NCBI GenBank assembly: GCA_000437255.1
Contig: FR899091.1
Location: 21,914-37,573, forward strand
Reading direction: 5' to 3'
Length of the DNA: 15,660 nucleotides
Source: Ruminococcus sp. CAG:403
GTDB lineage: Bacteria > Bacillota > Clostridia > Oscillospirales > Ruminococcaceae
The notes under the pieces are model-generated. The model searched no databases, was not told the origin of the DNA, and worked only from the letters and a program-made list of their open reading frames with translations. The position numbers were made by a program, and so were the translations under genes. Below, piece by piece: positions 1 through 7,092 of the stretch (position 1 is its first letter; every line of letters starts with the position of its first letter).

Positions 1-1166
1 CCGCCGCCTGCTACATTGCCATTCAGAACGGACTGCAATGCGCCCTCATGGCACCGACTGAAATTCTGGCATCTCAGCATATGCACACCATGCAAGCGTT
101 CCTTGCACCGCTCGGCATTTCCGTTGCCCTCCTCACCGGTTCCACACCGGCAAAAGAAAAAACCGCCATCCGCCGTCAATTGGCAGACGGCAGCCTGCAA
201 TTGCTGGTCGGCACGCATGCCATTTTTCAAAAAGACGTGCAATATCAAAAACTGGGTCTGGTGATTACAGATGAACAGCACCGCTTTGGCGTTGCCCAGC
301 GTGCTGCACTGGCGGCAAAGGGCGGCGTTCCCCATAAGCTGGTCATGTCCGCTACGCCAATCCCCCGCACGCTGGCACTCATCATTTACGGAGACTTGGA
401 CATCTCCATTTTAAAGGAAGCACCACGCGGCAGACTGCCCATTGAAACATATGCTGTCACCGGACGGCTGCGGGAACGCGCCTATACCTTTATTCAAAAG
501 CAGCTTGAACAGGGGCGGCAGGGCTACATTGTATGCCCAGCCATCGAGGAAAGCGATCAGGAATTGCAAGCTGTCACTGCCTATGCGGAATCCATCCGGC
601 AGGGTGCCTTTGCTGCCTATCGGGTTGGTCTGCTGCACGGCAAACTGGCACCGAAAGAAAAGGAAGCCGTCATGCAGGCATTTCAAAATGGGGACATTCA
701 GCTGCTGGTCAGCACCACAGTCATTGAAGTTGGCATTGACGTACCGAACAGCACCATCCTGCTGATCGAAAATGCCGAACGATTTGGACTTTCTCAGCTG
801 CACCAGCTGCGGGGCAGAATCGGACGGGGTTCCTATCAAAGCTACTGCATTCTGATGACCGATCATGTCACGGACTCCTGCAAGCAGCGCTTGAAAATTA
901 TGACCGAAACCAGTGATGGCTTCCGCATTGCAGAAGCGGACTTGAAACTGCGTGGCCCCGGCGACTTTTTTGGACAGCGGCAGCATGGTCTTCCGCCGCT
1001 GAAGCTTGCGGATATGACGCAGGATATGGCACTTTTGGAAGAAACACAGACAGCTGCAAAAGAACTGCTCCGGCAGGATCCCGACTTATCCAAGCCGGAA
1101 CATCATGCGCTCCGTTTAGAAGTCTTACGCCTGTTTGCCCGTGGCGGCGAAAACAATATGAACTAA
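1..1166 (+). CDS. recG: ATP-dependent DNA helicase RecG, C-terminal part (5' end outside window)
   Basis: RecG is a superfamily 2 helicase that remodels stalled replication forks and Holliday junctions in the cytoplasm. The reading frame is open from base 3, before the first Met at 48, so the start lies outside the window; about 388 of the usual roughly 680 residues are present. Visible in order are the MAPTEILA motif, the Walker B box DEQH in ITDEQHRFGVAQR, motif III MSATPIPRTLAL, the second RecA-like lobe with LLHGKL, motif V STTVIEVGIDVPN, motif VI QLHQLRGRIGRG, and a C-terminal region beginning LRGPGDFFGQRQHG, typical of RecG. The N-terminal wedge domain and Walker A motif are missing only because of the window edge. 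The gene converges on the cyclophilin-like gene and shares a terminator with it. The family call is very secure. Confidence 0.97.
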   Translation, partial: AACYIAIQNGLQCALMAPTEILASQHMHTMQAFLAPLGISVALLTGSTPAKEKTAIRRQLADGSLQLLVGTHAIFQKDVQYQKLGLVITDEQHRFGVAQRAALAAKGGVPHKLVMSATPIPRTLALIIYGDLDISILKEAPRGRLPIETYAVTGRLRERAYTFIQKQLEQGRQGYIVCPAIEESDQELQAVTAYAESIRQGAFAAYRVGLLHGKLAPKEKEAVMQAFQNGDIQLLVSTTVIEVGIDVPNSTILLIENAERFGLSQLHQLRGRIGRGSYQSYCILMTDHVTDSCKQRLKIMTETSDGFRIAEADLKLRGPGDFFGQRQHGLPPLKLADMTQDMALLEETQTAAKELLRQDPDLSKPEHHALRLEVLRLFARGGENNMN

Positions 1167-1168
1167 AA

Positions 1169-1204
1169 AATGCCTGTTCCAAGATTGGAACAGGCATTCT
1201 TTTT
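1169..1204. terminator. Bidirectional rho-independent terminator between recG and the cyclophilin-like gene
   Basis: A perfect 12-bp stem (AATGCCTGTTCC / GGAACAGGCATT) with a 6-nt loop starts just after the recG stop codon. It is followed by CTTTTTATTTT on the + strand and by a T-run on the - strand. It can therefore end both convergent transcripts. It overlaps the end of the - strand gene at 1203. Confidence 0.9.
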
Positions 1205-2084
1205 ATTTTGTAGCAGTGGCGCTAGATTCTGTGGATTCAGTCTGCTGCATCACAGATTCCGGTGCATCCGGAATCGGCTGCTTCAGTTCCGGCCCCTCAT
1301 AGGTCGTAATTTCAATTCCCGTAATCAGAATGTCCTCCACAGGCGGCGTATAGGAAGCGCTGTTTTTCTTCTGCGTTTCTGCTTCTGTAATGGCATCGAT
1401 TACCGCAAAGCTCTCCTCGCCGAATGCCTGTGCAAAAACAGTCATCTGCTGCGAATAGTTCGGAATGCCGCCATACTGCAAAAAGGCATCGGTTACCATC
1501 TTGGCATTGTCGGAGATATCCTCTAAATCTTTCTTCATGGATCCATCGAAAACAACGGTATTGCAGACCAGGAACCGGGTTCCGCAGTATTGCTGCACCG
1601 TTCCGTTGATTCGCTTCCATAAGCTGGTGTCCGAGGAAGTCGTTGGTGCACAGAATGCCCCCCGCAGCGGCCACAGGCTGGAGCTGGACTCCTTCGGTAC
1701 CTTTTCATAATTCGTATCCTTTAGAGAACCAACGGCATCGGAACTGCCGGCATCAAAATAAACTCCTTTTTGAATCTGGTACACATAGGTATTGTCATAA
1801 TATCCTTCCTGTGCCAGTTTGGTGAACTGTTCCACATATTTTGGTGCCTGCTCTGGATACAATTCTGCTGTGATATCCCCCATTGTGGTATGCACAATGG
1901 CAATGGGATCGCCCGGCTGCACCGGATCAATCTGGATCATTTTCGCATCGCTCATATCCACATATTCTTTTGCCTTTTCCTGCATATACAGCGAACAGGA
2001 AAACATCCCCGCACTGATCAGCGTGGTCAGCGCCAAAATCACCAAAACACGCTTTACCACTGTACGATTCCATCGTTTCGCCAT
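1203..2084 (-). CDS. Membrane-anchored cyclophilin-like (peptidyl-prolyl isomerase family) protein, active site degenerate
   Basis: This 293-residue protein has a positively charged N terminus and one hydrophobic segment (about residues 11-33), so it is probably anchored with its body outside the membrane. No clean lipobox is seen, although Cys30 follows the segment. From about residue 60, IAIVHTTMGDITAELYPEQAPKYVEQF matches the start of the cyclophilin fold. Further on, GTRFLVC and VFAQAFGEESFAVIDAI match the GSQFFIC and VFGxVxxGxxVVxxI segments. The catalytic FHR motif reads Y100-V101-Y102, so the key Arg appears lost, and the QGGD and SQFF glutamines are also replaced. It may be a non-catalytic chaperone-like relative. 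A Ser/Thr-rich tail ends the protein. The start lies 15 nt after the cysS stop, with AGAAAGGA as the ribosome site, so it is probably cotranscribed with cysE-cysS. Confidence 0.82.
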   Translation of the reverse strand: MAKRWNRTVVKRVLVILALTTLISAGMFSCSLYMQEKAKEYVDMSDAKMIQIDPVQPGDPIAIVHTTMGDITAELYPEQAPKYVEQFTKLAQEGYYDNTYVYQIQKGVYFDAGSSDAVGSLKDTNYEKVPKESSSSLWPLRGAFCAPTTSSDTSLWKRINGTVQQYCGTRFLVCNTVVFDGSMKKDLEDISDNAKMVTDAFLQYGGIPNYSQQMTVFAQAFGEESFAVIDAITEAETQKKNSASYTPPVEDILITGIEITTYEGPELKQPIPDAPESVMQQTESTESSATATK

Positions 2085-2099
2085 TGCCGCCGTCCTTTC

Positions 2100-3500
2100 T
2101 TATTCTGCAAGCTTGGTCAGCTTTGTGCCCTGCCGGGTTTCCTGAATCTGATAGCCCAGTGCTGCAATTGCATCCCGCAGCTGATCGGCCTTTGCAAAAT
2201 CCTTTGCCTTCCGGGCGGCAGCACGCTGTTCCACCAATTCCTGTACGTCTGCCGGAATGGCTTCCTGTTTCTTCCGATTGTACAGAATGCCCAGTACGCC
2301 CGTCAGTTCATCCATCAGCGCTGCACCAGCCTGGAGCTGTTCCTTCGGTGTCGCAGCATCTGCACTCATTCGGTTCAAATCCCGTACCAGTTCAAAAACA
2401 GCGGTCATGCCGTCTGCTGTGTTGAGGTCATCATCCATGGCAGTGATAAACTGCTGCCGCCGCTGTTCAAACAGTGCTGCGGCCTCCGGCGCAATGGCAC
2501 CAGACTTTGCCACTTCAATGGCATGATCCAAAGTCTCCCGGCAGGCATACAGCCGTTCCAGAGAAGCCTTGCAGGCATCGAGGAGTTCCTTGCAGTAGTT
2601 GATCGGACTTCTGTAGTGCGCCTGCACCATCATATACCGAATAACCTCATAGCCATACTGTTCTGCCACTTCCCGCACGGTGAAGAAGTTGCCCAGGGAT
2701 TTGGACATCTTTTTGTTATCAATGTTGATATAGCCGTTGTGCATCCAGTAATGCGCAAATTCTTTGCCGGTAGCAGCTTCGCTCTGCGCAATTTCATTTT
2801 CATGGTGCGGGAAAATCAAGTCCTGTCCGCCGCAGTGCAGATCAAAAGTTTCTCCCAGATAATGGCATGCCATGGCAGAGCATTCAATGTGCCAGCCCGG
2901 ACGGCCCTTGCCCCACGGAGATTCCCAATAGGGTTCCCCGGGCTTTGCAGCCTTCCAAACCGCAAAGTCCAGCGGATCTTCCTTGCCGTCGTTGACATCA
3001 ATCCGGGCACCTGCCTGTAATTCCTCAATCGGCTGTCCAGACAGCTTGCCGTAGGAAGCAAAGGAGCTGGTTCGGAAGTAAACGTCTCCGTTTTTCTCAT
3101 AGGCATGTCCGGAATCCACCAACTTCTTGACCAGATTTAAGATCAAGTCCATGCTCTCTGTTACCTTGGGGTGCACATCCGCATCCATTACGTTCAGACC
3201 GTGTGCATCCTTTTTGTATTCTGCAATATACCGTTCTGAAATTTCAGAAGCCGGTACGCCATCTTCATTGGCACGGCGAATGATTTTATCGTCCACATCC
3301 GTAAAATTCTGCACATAAGTGACCTGATAGCCCCGATACTGCAAATACCGGCGCAGGACATCAAAGGAACAGATCGGACGGGCATTTCCGATATGAATGT
3401 AGTTATATACCGTTGGGCCGCAGGCGTAAATCCGCACATGATTCGGCTCCATCGGAATCAATTCTTCTTTCTTTCGATTTAGCGTATTATAAATTTGCAT
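2100..3500 (-). CDS. cysS: Cysteine--tRNA ligase
   Basis: This class I aminoacyl-tRNA synthetase charges tRNA-Cys in the cytoplasm. The 466-residue length is normal for the family. The Rossmann fold begins with ACGPTVYNYIHIGNARP, carrying zinc ligand Cys27 and the HIGH-type motif HIGN at 36-39. Further zinc-site residues lie in HIECSAMA and in HCGGQDLIFPHHENEIAQSEA. The KMSKS loop is at 264-268. The C-terminal anticodon-binding helical region follows. The start is set by a strong AAAGGAGG site 7 nt upstream. It is the second gene after the T-box, 69 nt downstream of cysE, an arrangement also known from Bacillus, where cysE and cysS are adjacent. Nothing odd is seen and the call is secure. Confidence 0.98.
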   Translation of the reverse strand: MQIYNTLNRKKEELIPMEPNHVRIYACGPTVYNYIHIGNARPICSFDVLRRYLQYRGYQVTYVQNFTDVDDKIIRRANEDGVPASEISERYIAEYKKDAHGLNVMDADVHPKVTESMDLILNLVKKLVDSGHAYEKNGDVYFRTSSFASYGKLSGQPIEELQAGARIDVNDGKEDPLDFAVWKAAKPGEPYWESPWGKGRPGWHIECSAMACHYLGETFDLHCGGQDLIFPHHENEIAQSEAATGKEFAHYWMHNGYINIDNKKMSKSLGNFFTVREVAEQYGYEVIRYMMVQAHYRSPINYCKELLDACKASLERLYACRETLDHAIEVAKSGAIAPEAAALFEQRRQQFITAMDDDLNTADGMTAVFELVRDLNRMSADAATPKEQLQAGAALMDELTGVLGILYNRKKQEAIPADVQELVEQRAAARKAKDFAKADQLRDAIAALGYQIQETRQGTKLTKLAE

Positions 3501-3523
3501 TATGATCCTCCTTTTGGTGGATG

Positions 3524-3549
3524 CAGGAGACCAATTGACTGGCCTCCTG
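3524..3549 (-). other. Hairpin in the cysE-cysS intergenic space
   Basis: On the transcribed strand CAGGAGGCCA pairs with TGGTCTCCTG over 10 bp, including one G-U pair, around a 6-nt loop. No T-run follows, so it is not a standard terminator. It may stabilise or process the cysE-cysS transcript, or mask nothing at all; the cysS ribosome site lies just downstream and is not in the stem. Confidence 0.5.
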
Positions 3550-3569
3550 ACCCGATTGCTGCGGCAAGC

Positions 3570-4220
3570 TTAATCTCCACGCTGCCTGCAAATTCCGTCA
3601 ATTTCTTTCTGCACGTCTGCCAGACGTTTGCGCAAAGCACAGATATCTTCCATGTTCAAATCCCGATAGTGCACCTGATCCAGATCCTGCTCGACCTTTA
3701 CACCGTCCCGGCGTGCGATACGAGCCGGTACCCCGACTGCTGTACAATTATCCGGAATCGGCTGCAAAACGACTGCATTGGCAGCAATTTTTACATTGTT
3801 GCCGATGGTAATCGGGCCGAGCACCTTTGCACCGGCACCGACCATGACATTATTGCCCAGTGTCGGGTGCCGTTTTCCTTTATCTTTTCCGGTTCCGCCG
3901 AGGGTAACGCCTTGATAAAGCAAACAATTCTCTCCGATTACCGTTGTTTCTCCGATTACAACACCCATTCCATGATCGATAAACAGTCCTTTCCCGATCT
4001 GCGCACCCGGATGAATCTCAATGCCGGTTTTATGCCGGGAACGCTGCGAAATGATTCTGGCAATGGTATAAAACTGATGCTGATAAAACCAATGCGCAAT
4101 GCGGTAACTCCGAACAGCATGCAAACCGGAATAGGTCAATGCAATCTCAAAACTGCTTCGTGCTGCCGGGTCTTTTTCCTTGACCACAGCGATGTCTTCT
4201 TTTAGTTGTCGAAACAACAT
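3570..4220 (-). CDS. cysE: Serine O-acetyltransferase
   Basis: CysE transfers an acetyl group from acetyl-CoA to L-serine, giving O-acetylserine, the precursor used for cysteine synthesis. The 216-residue protein is the short form common in Firmicutes, with a reduced N-terminal helical domain. A left-handed beta-helix of hexapeptide repeats runs from about residue 66. IHPGAQIGKGLFIDHGMGVVIGET carries His70 and the catalytic Asp82-His83 pair, and GGTGKDKGKRHP carries His118, the equivalent of E. coli His193. It ends with the usual GVPARI. The start has AAGGTGG upstream and sits about 20 nt after the T-box terminator. As first gene of the unit it is placed directly under control of tRNA-Cys charging. 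Confidence 0.96.
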   Translation of the reverse strand: MLFRQLKEDIAVVKEKDPAARSSFEIALTYSGLHAVRSYRIAHWFYQHQFYTIARIISQRSRHKTGIEIHPGAQIGKGLFIDHGMGVVIGETTVIGENCLLYQGVTLGGTGKDKGKRHPTLGNNVMVGAGAKVLGPITIGNNVKIAANAVVLQPIPDNCTAVGVPARIARRDGVKVEQDLDQVHYRDLNMEDICALRKRLADVQKEIDGICRQRGD

Positions 4221-4239
4221 TTCACCACCTTTTTCCCAT

Positions 4240-4281
4240 AAAAAAGCCTCCCGCCAAACCGATTCCGGTCAGACGAGAGGC
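4240..4281 (-). terminator. T-box leader terminator upstream of cysE
   Basis: On the - strand GCCTCTCGTC pairs with GGCGGGAGGC, with two or three G-U pairs, and an inner GACCG/CGGTT extension closes a short loop. TTTTTT follows directly. It lies between the T-box sequence and the cysE ribosome site, the normal place for the regulated terminator that forms when tRNA-Cys is charged. Confidence 0.9.
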
Positions 4282-4524
4282 GATATTTCCAATACCACGG
4301 TTCCACTCTCATTTTCACTCAAGCGCCTTTTCAAAAGGCAGCGCCGATAACGGTGCGCAACCGAACGCAGATACAGCTGCTTTGCTGCGAGCAGCAGGCA
4401 GGTTCCCCACGTCAACCGGGCGCAGAAGAGCGCCCTAGCAGCTGCACTTCCCGTTTGTTGCTGGCATCGTTTCACCGACCCGATGCTCTCTGAACAGCTT
4501 GCTGCAAGCGGTACTCTAACTGCT
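4240..4524 (-). ncRNA. T-box riboswitch, tRNA-Cys specific
   Basis: This leader senses uncharged tRNA-Cys and then allows read-through into cysE. Visible on the - strand, from 5' to 3': the base of stem I (AGCAG at 4524-4520 with CTGCT at 4443-4439), an AGTA-containing loop, AGAGAG, a distal hairpin GCATCG/CGATGC (4485-4463) with loop GGTCGGTGAAA, and then GAAG-TGC-A with the specifier codon UGC at 4446-4444. Next come a stem GGGCGC/GCGCCC and a stem GCCTTT/AAAGGC. The T-box core AGAGTGGAACCGTGG follows at 4309-4295, close to the AGGGUGGNACCGCG consensus, and then the terminator. The specifier choice rests on its position after the GAA of the loop and on the downstream genes. Confidence 0.93.
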
Positions 4525-4555
4525 GGTTTTTTTCCTATTGAATTGATCCATTCTT

Positions 4556-4584
4556 ATTATATGCAATTTTTTGGCATTTGTCAA
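4556..4584 (-). promoter_or_regulatory. Sigma-A promoter of the T-box/cysE unit
   Basis: A perfect TTGACA (4584-4579) and TATAAT (4561-4556) are separated by 17 bp. Transcription should start near 4549, about 25 nt before stem I of the T-box. With full consensus at both elements, control probably lies in the riboswitch and not at initiation. Confidence 0.92.
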
Positions 4585-4615
4585 GGCACACGGCAGAAGC
4601 CAGACAAAAGCAACC

Positions 4616-4641
4616 GGTAAAAGCAGCGCTGCTCTTTCACC
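4616..4641 (-). other. Possible imperfect terminator hairpin after the membrane protein gene
   Basis: The segment is an imperfect 26-base palindrome centred on AGCAGCGCTGCT. On the - strand CTGCTTTTACC ends it, giving a T4 run inside the descending arm. It is the only candidate for ending the gene that stops at 4663. The small loop and poor T-run make it weak. Confidence 0.35.
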
Positions 4642-4662
4642 AGTCTGTTACAGGATTGTTTG

Positions 4663-5280
4663 TTATTCCCAAATGCGGTCAAATTGATCCTGCTCATCTT
4701 CCCATTCATTGATTTTTCGAACCGGACGCATGCCCAAAATCAAACTGCCCATGCTGCAAAGAAACAAGCCTCTCTGACAAATGGCACGCATAAAATACCG
4801 TATTACAAATCGATTGGCACCTTCATAGGAAAGCCGACCTGCAACATTCCAATCATGAATCCGCTGCCACATCGGCAGAATAATCACCGAAAGCCCAAAC
4901 AACACCACGAAAACGGTAAGAACTTTCCAAAACAATGCAGTTCCTTCCCGCATTCTGGCGGCAAGAAACAGCAGCAAAATACAAAACAATCCAAAATTAA
5001 TCCACGAAATAATGGCCTTCGGTGCAAAAAAACACTCGATTACGGTCACCAAACCAGTGGGAATCAACAACATCCACCCGACATGCGATTCCAATTTCCA
5101 GGCAATGAGTGGAAACAAAGCCAGCAGGCCGCTTCCGGCTGCCAGCGCCCAATATTCTTTATACGCTGCATATTGATCGGTCAACAGCACATGCAGCAAA
5201 TCGACACACATACCAGCTGCAAAAATGGCAGCTGCCCATAAACATACAGATTTCCAAACAATGGTATAAGTATTTTTCAT
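4663..5280 (-). CDS. Multi-pass membrane protein of unknown function
   Basis: The 205-residue protein is not recognised. Hydrophobic stretches suggest five or six membrane helices: about residues 10-32, 43-61, 68-85, 89-108, 118-138 and a weaker one near 178-190. The C terminus (RKINEWEDEQDQFDRIWE) is charged and probably cytoplasmic. No catalytic motif or known signature is visible. The start is supported by AAAAAAGGAGG 8 nt upstream. The gene has its own strong promoter and an unusual structured leader (see 5281-5444). It appears to be a single-gene unit between the cysE unit and the zinc-ribbon family pair. It may be a small membrane regulator or stress protein, but nothing in the sequence proves this. 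Confidence 0.78.
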   Translation of the reverse strand: MKNTYTIVWKSVCLWAAAIFAAGMCVDLLHVLLTDQYAAYKEYWALAAGSGLLALFPLIAWKLESHVGWMLLIPTGLVTVIECFFAPKAIISWINFGLFCILLLFLAARMREGTALFWKVLTVFVVLFGLSVIILPMWQRIHDWNVAGRLSYEGANRFVIRYFMRAICQRGLFLCSMGSLILGMRPVRKINEWEDEQDQFDRIWE

Positions 5281-5408
5281 CGGAGTTCCTCCTTTTTTCA
5301 GAACGCTTCTTCACAAGAAATCCGTGCGGATTTTCGAGCAAACTTTTCACGCAAACAAGGCAAAAATCCGCAGGTATCCTTTCACATGACAAGGATTTTA
5401 TGTGAATA
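5281..5408 (-). promoter_or_regulatory. Structured leader with competing hairpins upstream of the membrane protein gene
   Basis: About 128 nt of leader lie between the predicted transcription start and the start codon. GCGGATTTT (5371-5363) can pair with AAAATCCGC (5334-5326) over 9 bp. The second arm can instead pair with the next segment as AAATCC/GGATTT (5333-5328 with 5323-5318). At the 5' end TTCACAT/ATGTGAA (5406-5400 with 5387-5381) competes with ATCCTT/AAGGAT (5396-5391 with 5381-5376). Mutually exclusive pairs of this kind are typical of switching leaders. No known riboswitch class is recognised. Confidence 0.5.
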
Positions 5409-5414
5409 CGCTCT

Positions 5415-5444
5415 AGTATACCATAAAAAAAGGATTGTTGTCAA
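5415..5444 (-). promoter_or_regulatory. Sigma-A promoter of the membrane protein gene
   Basis: TTGACA (5444-5439) and TATACT (5420-5415) are separated by 18 bp that include a run of seven T. The position suits a start near 5408 and the long leader described above. Confidence 0.88.
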
Positions 5445-5448
5445 ATGA

Positions 5449-5493
5449 ATCCCCAGCGTTTGCACAGCACATTGGTCTGCAAACGCTGAGGAT
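5449..5493 (-). terminator. Hairpin terminator after family member E
   Basis: Arms of 16 nt (5493-5478 and 5464-5449) pair completely on the - strand with one U-G pair; on the + strand the same position is a C-A mismatch. This strand bias indicates that the structure is used by the - strand transcript ending at 5502. The loop is 13 nt. The following ATTCATTTG is T-poor, so termination may be partial. Confidence 0.68.
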
Positions 5494-5501
5494 TTTCATG
5501 C

Positions 5502-6089
5502 TTAATTGGAAGTAGAAGAACTGCTGCTTCCACTCGCTGTATCAATCGCAGGGTCAATCAGATACCAGTTTCCTTCCACCTGAATCATGGTCGGCTGAAT
5601 CATGGTTTCTGCCTCTCCTGCACTTCCGCTGAGCTTTTGCGTAACGGTCAGTACCACAGCCTGCTCCACCACGCATCCAGTTTCTTTCAGAGACGTATTT
5701 AACTCTGCAACTGCGGCATCGGACTGCTGCTCCAGGCTGTTGACAGAAAATGTAACCTGTACATTGGAGCCATACAGCCCTCTCCAATATTCTACCAGGC
5801 TTGCTGCGGTCTGATTATAGGCAGCAATTTCATCTTCTTTGGTTTCATTGTACTGTTCCTGCACGTACGTCCAATAGGCTTCCGGTGCAATCAGCTTCTG
5901 CATTGCCTCTCCATCTTCCGAGAATACTGCATCATAATATTCACTAAGCAGGGTACCATATACACTGGAATCGCCAGCTTCCTTTTCCTGATGCTTTTCC
6001 CGCACCAGCAGGATGGTCAAAAAGGCAAGCAAAACCACAGCTGCTACGATCAGTCCAATTCCAAGCCGCCGTTTCTCTGCATGTTTCAT
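5502..6089 (-). CDS. Family member E: single-pass membrane protein with extracytoplasmic domain, no zinc ribbon
   Basis: The 195-residue protein has a short cytoplasmic N terminus, one membrane helix (about 9-29) and an outside domain. SEYYDAVFSEDGEAMQKLIAPEAYWTYV, LYGSNVQVTFSV and the C-terminal VEGNWYLIDPA match equivalent segments of its neighbours (for example YYDAILNGDVDAMMSLVPDNYLDYM and DGKWFNSDA of member A). This supports common descent at low identity. A Ser/Thr-rich tail ends it. The start has AGGGAGGAG 9 nt upstream, placed right after the stop codon of member D, with an 18-nt gap, so D and E are an operon. The zinc ribbon found in D is absent here. The fold may be NTF2-like, as the length and the closing strand suggest; the function is unknown. 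Confidence 0.82.
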   Translation of the reverse strand: MKHAEKRRLGIGLIVAAVVLLAFLTILLVREKHQEKEAGDSSVYGTLLSEYYDAVFSEDGEAMQKLIAPEAYWTYVQEQYNETKEDEIAAYNQTAASLVEYWRGLYGSNVQVTFSVNSLEQQSDAAVAELNTSLKETGCVVEQAVVLTVTQKLSGSAGEAETMIQPTMIQVEGNWYLIDPAIDTASGSSSSSTSN

Positions 6090-6107
6090 CGTTTGTATCT
6101 CCTCCCT

Positions 6108-6923
6108 TTACCACAATCCATAGCCGTTATACTGTGCGACATAATCCATATCTTTCATAGCATCCAAGCTATACCATTTCATGCCGGACTTCAGGAACAC
6201 CAGCGACTCTGTATAATACTCGCTCTGGGTATCCCCTGCATAAACCAGTTTCGTCCGCACGCTGACTGCTTTGGAGATGGAAAGATCTACATTGTAGCTT
6301 TCCTTGAGCTGATCTTCATAGTCAGCAAGTGTTTGACTGTCTGTAATTTCTGTTGTACCCAGCACATCGTAAGAAATGGTTACATTGCTGCCGTACGTTT
6401 CCTCGCTCTTTTCCATGGAAGCAGTAAAATAATTCCCCATCATTTCCTTGACTTCCCGGCGGTTCATATCGTAGGTGTCTTCCAGATACTCTAAGTAAGC
6501 ATTGGGAACAATTGCTGTATAGGAGGAACCACGCTGCTTGTCCATTCCCTTTACATACTGGTACAAGGGCTTTTTATAGCCGCCGAAGAACACCACATAC
6601 AGAATGATGCTGACAAGCAGCACAACAACAATTCCCAGGGCGACACCACGGCGAATCCATTTATTTCGACGAACAGCAGCCTGCTGTGCCAACTGCTGCG
6701 GGTCTTCCATTGCCGTCTCTGCCTGGACGGATGTTTTTACCGTTGCCTCCGCAGAGAGATACGGCATGGAAAAAGAAGAAAATGCATCGGACGGTTCCGC
6801 AGACTTTACCGGCTGCGGAGCAGGTTCCGTTTCGGAGGCAGATGCTGCATCCACCGGACTGCCGCAAGCTGGGCAACGAACTGCATCTTCTTCCATCGAT
6901 GCACCGCAATTGTTACATTTCAT
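6108..6923 (-). CDS. Family member D: zinc-ribbon membrane protein with extracytoplasmic domain
   Basis: The protein is 271 residues from the Met that opens MKCNNCGASMEEDAVRCPACG. A start 31 codons earlier is open but loses the shared MxCxxCG beginning of the family, and GAAAGGAAG lies upstream of the chosen ATG. Cys3, Cys6, Cys17 and Cys20 form a CxxC-10-CxxC zinc ribbon. An acidic, Ala/Pro-rich linker follows, then KWIRRG and a membrane helix (about 93-113), then the outside domain. That domain has VPNAYLEYLEDTYDM, YGSNVTISYDV and SGMKWYSLDAM, matching members A-C. It is first in a D-E operon. The topology is probably ribbon inside, domain outside. TcaA/YvbJ-type proteins have a similar order of parts; the role is unknown. 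Confidence 0.86.
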   Translation of the reverse strand: MKCNNCGASMEEDAVRCPACGSPVDAASASETEPAPQPVKSAEPSDAFSSFSMPYLSAEATVKTSVQAETAMEDPQQLAQQAAVRRNKWIRRGVALGIVVVLLVSIILYVVFFGGYKKPLYQYVKGMDKQRGSSYTAIVPNAYLEYLEDTYDMNRREVKEMMGNYFTASMEKSEETYGSNVTISYDVLGTTEITDSQTLADYEDQLKESYNVDLSISKAVSVRTKLVYAGDTQSEYYTESLVFLKSGMKWYSLDAMKDMDYVAQYNGYGLW

Positions 6924-7020
6924 CGTTTCTTTCGCTTCCTTTCTGCACGCAGCGCAAGCAAACTGGCTGTGTGCGGTACCTGCGAACCATCCTTGGATCC
7001 GCAGCATGGATTGCATGAAT
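6924..7020 (-). promoter_or_regulatory. Leader of the D-E operon
   Basis: About 97 nt separate the predicted start of transcription from the D start codon. The first part holds a small hairpin GGATT/AATCC with a 5-nt loop, followed by GC-rich sequence that can fold several ways (GCAG and CTGC arms). No known riboswitch is recognised and no terminator with T-run is present. Confidence 0.35.
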
Positions 7021-7027
7021 CCTTTTT

Positions 7028-7056
7028 ATTATGTAACATTTTGCACAATTTGTCAA
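7028..7056 (-). promoter_or_regulatory. Sigma-A promoter of the D-E operon
   Basis: TTGACA (7056-7051) and CATAAT (7033-7028) are 17 bp apart. The cluster of DnaA-box-like 9-mers begins about 37 bp upstream of the -35 element, so factors bound there could influence this promoter. Confidence 0.82.
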
Positions 7057-7092
7057 TACAATCCGTGGAATGTTTACAATTCTGCTATTAGC

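Noticed and set aside
1770..3020. Long + strand open frame opposite cysS and the cyclophilin-like gene
   Set aside because: It lies antisense to clearly recognised coding sequence, has Cys/His-rich low-complexity translation with no domain, and lacks a ribosome site.
4269..4475. Short - strand open frame inside the cysE leader
   Set aside because: The sequence is explained by the T-box structure, and the frame has no ribosome site.
6924..7016. Longer N terminus for member D
   Set aside because: The extension lies in the leader, and the ribosome site and shared MxCxxCG start favour 6923.
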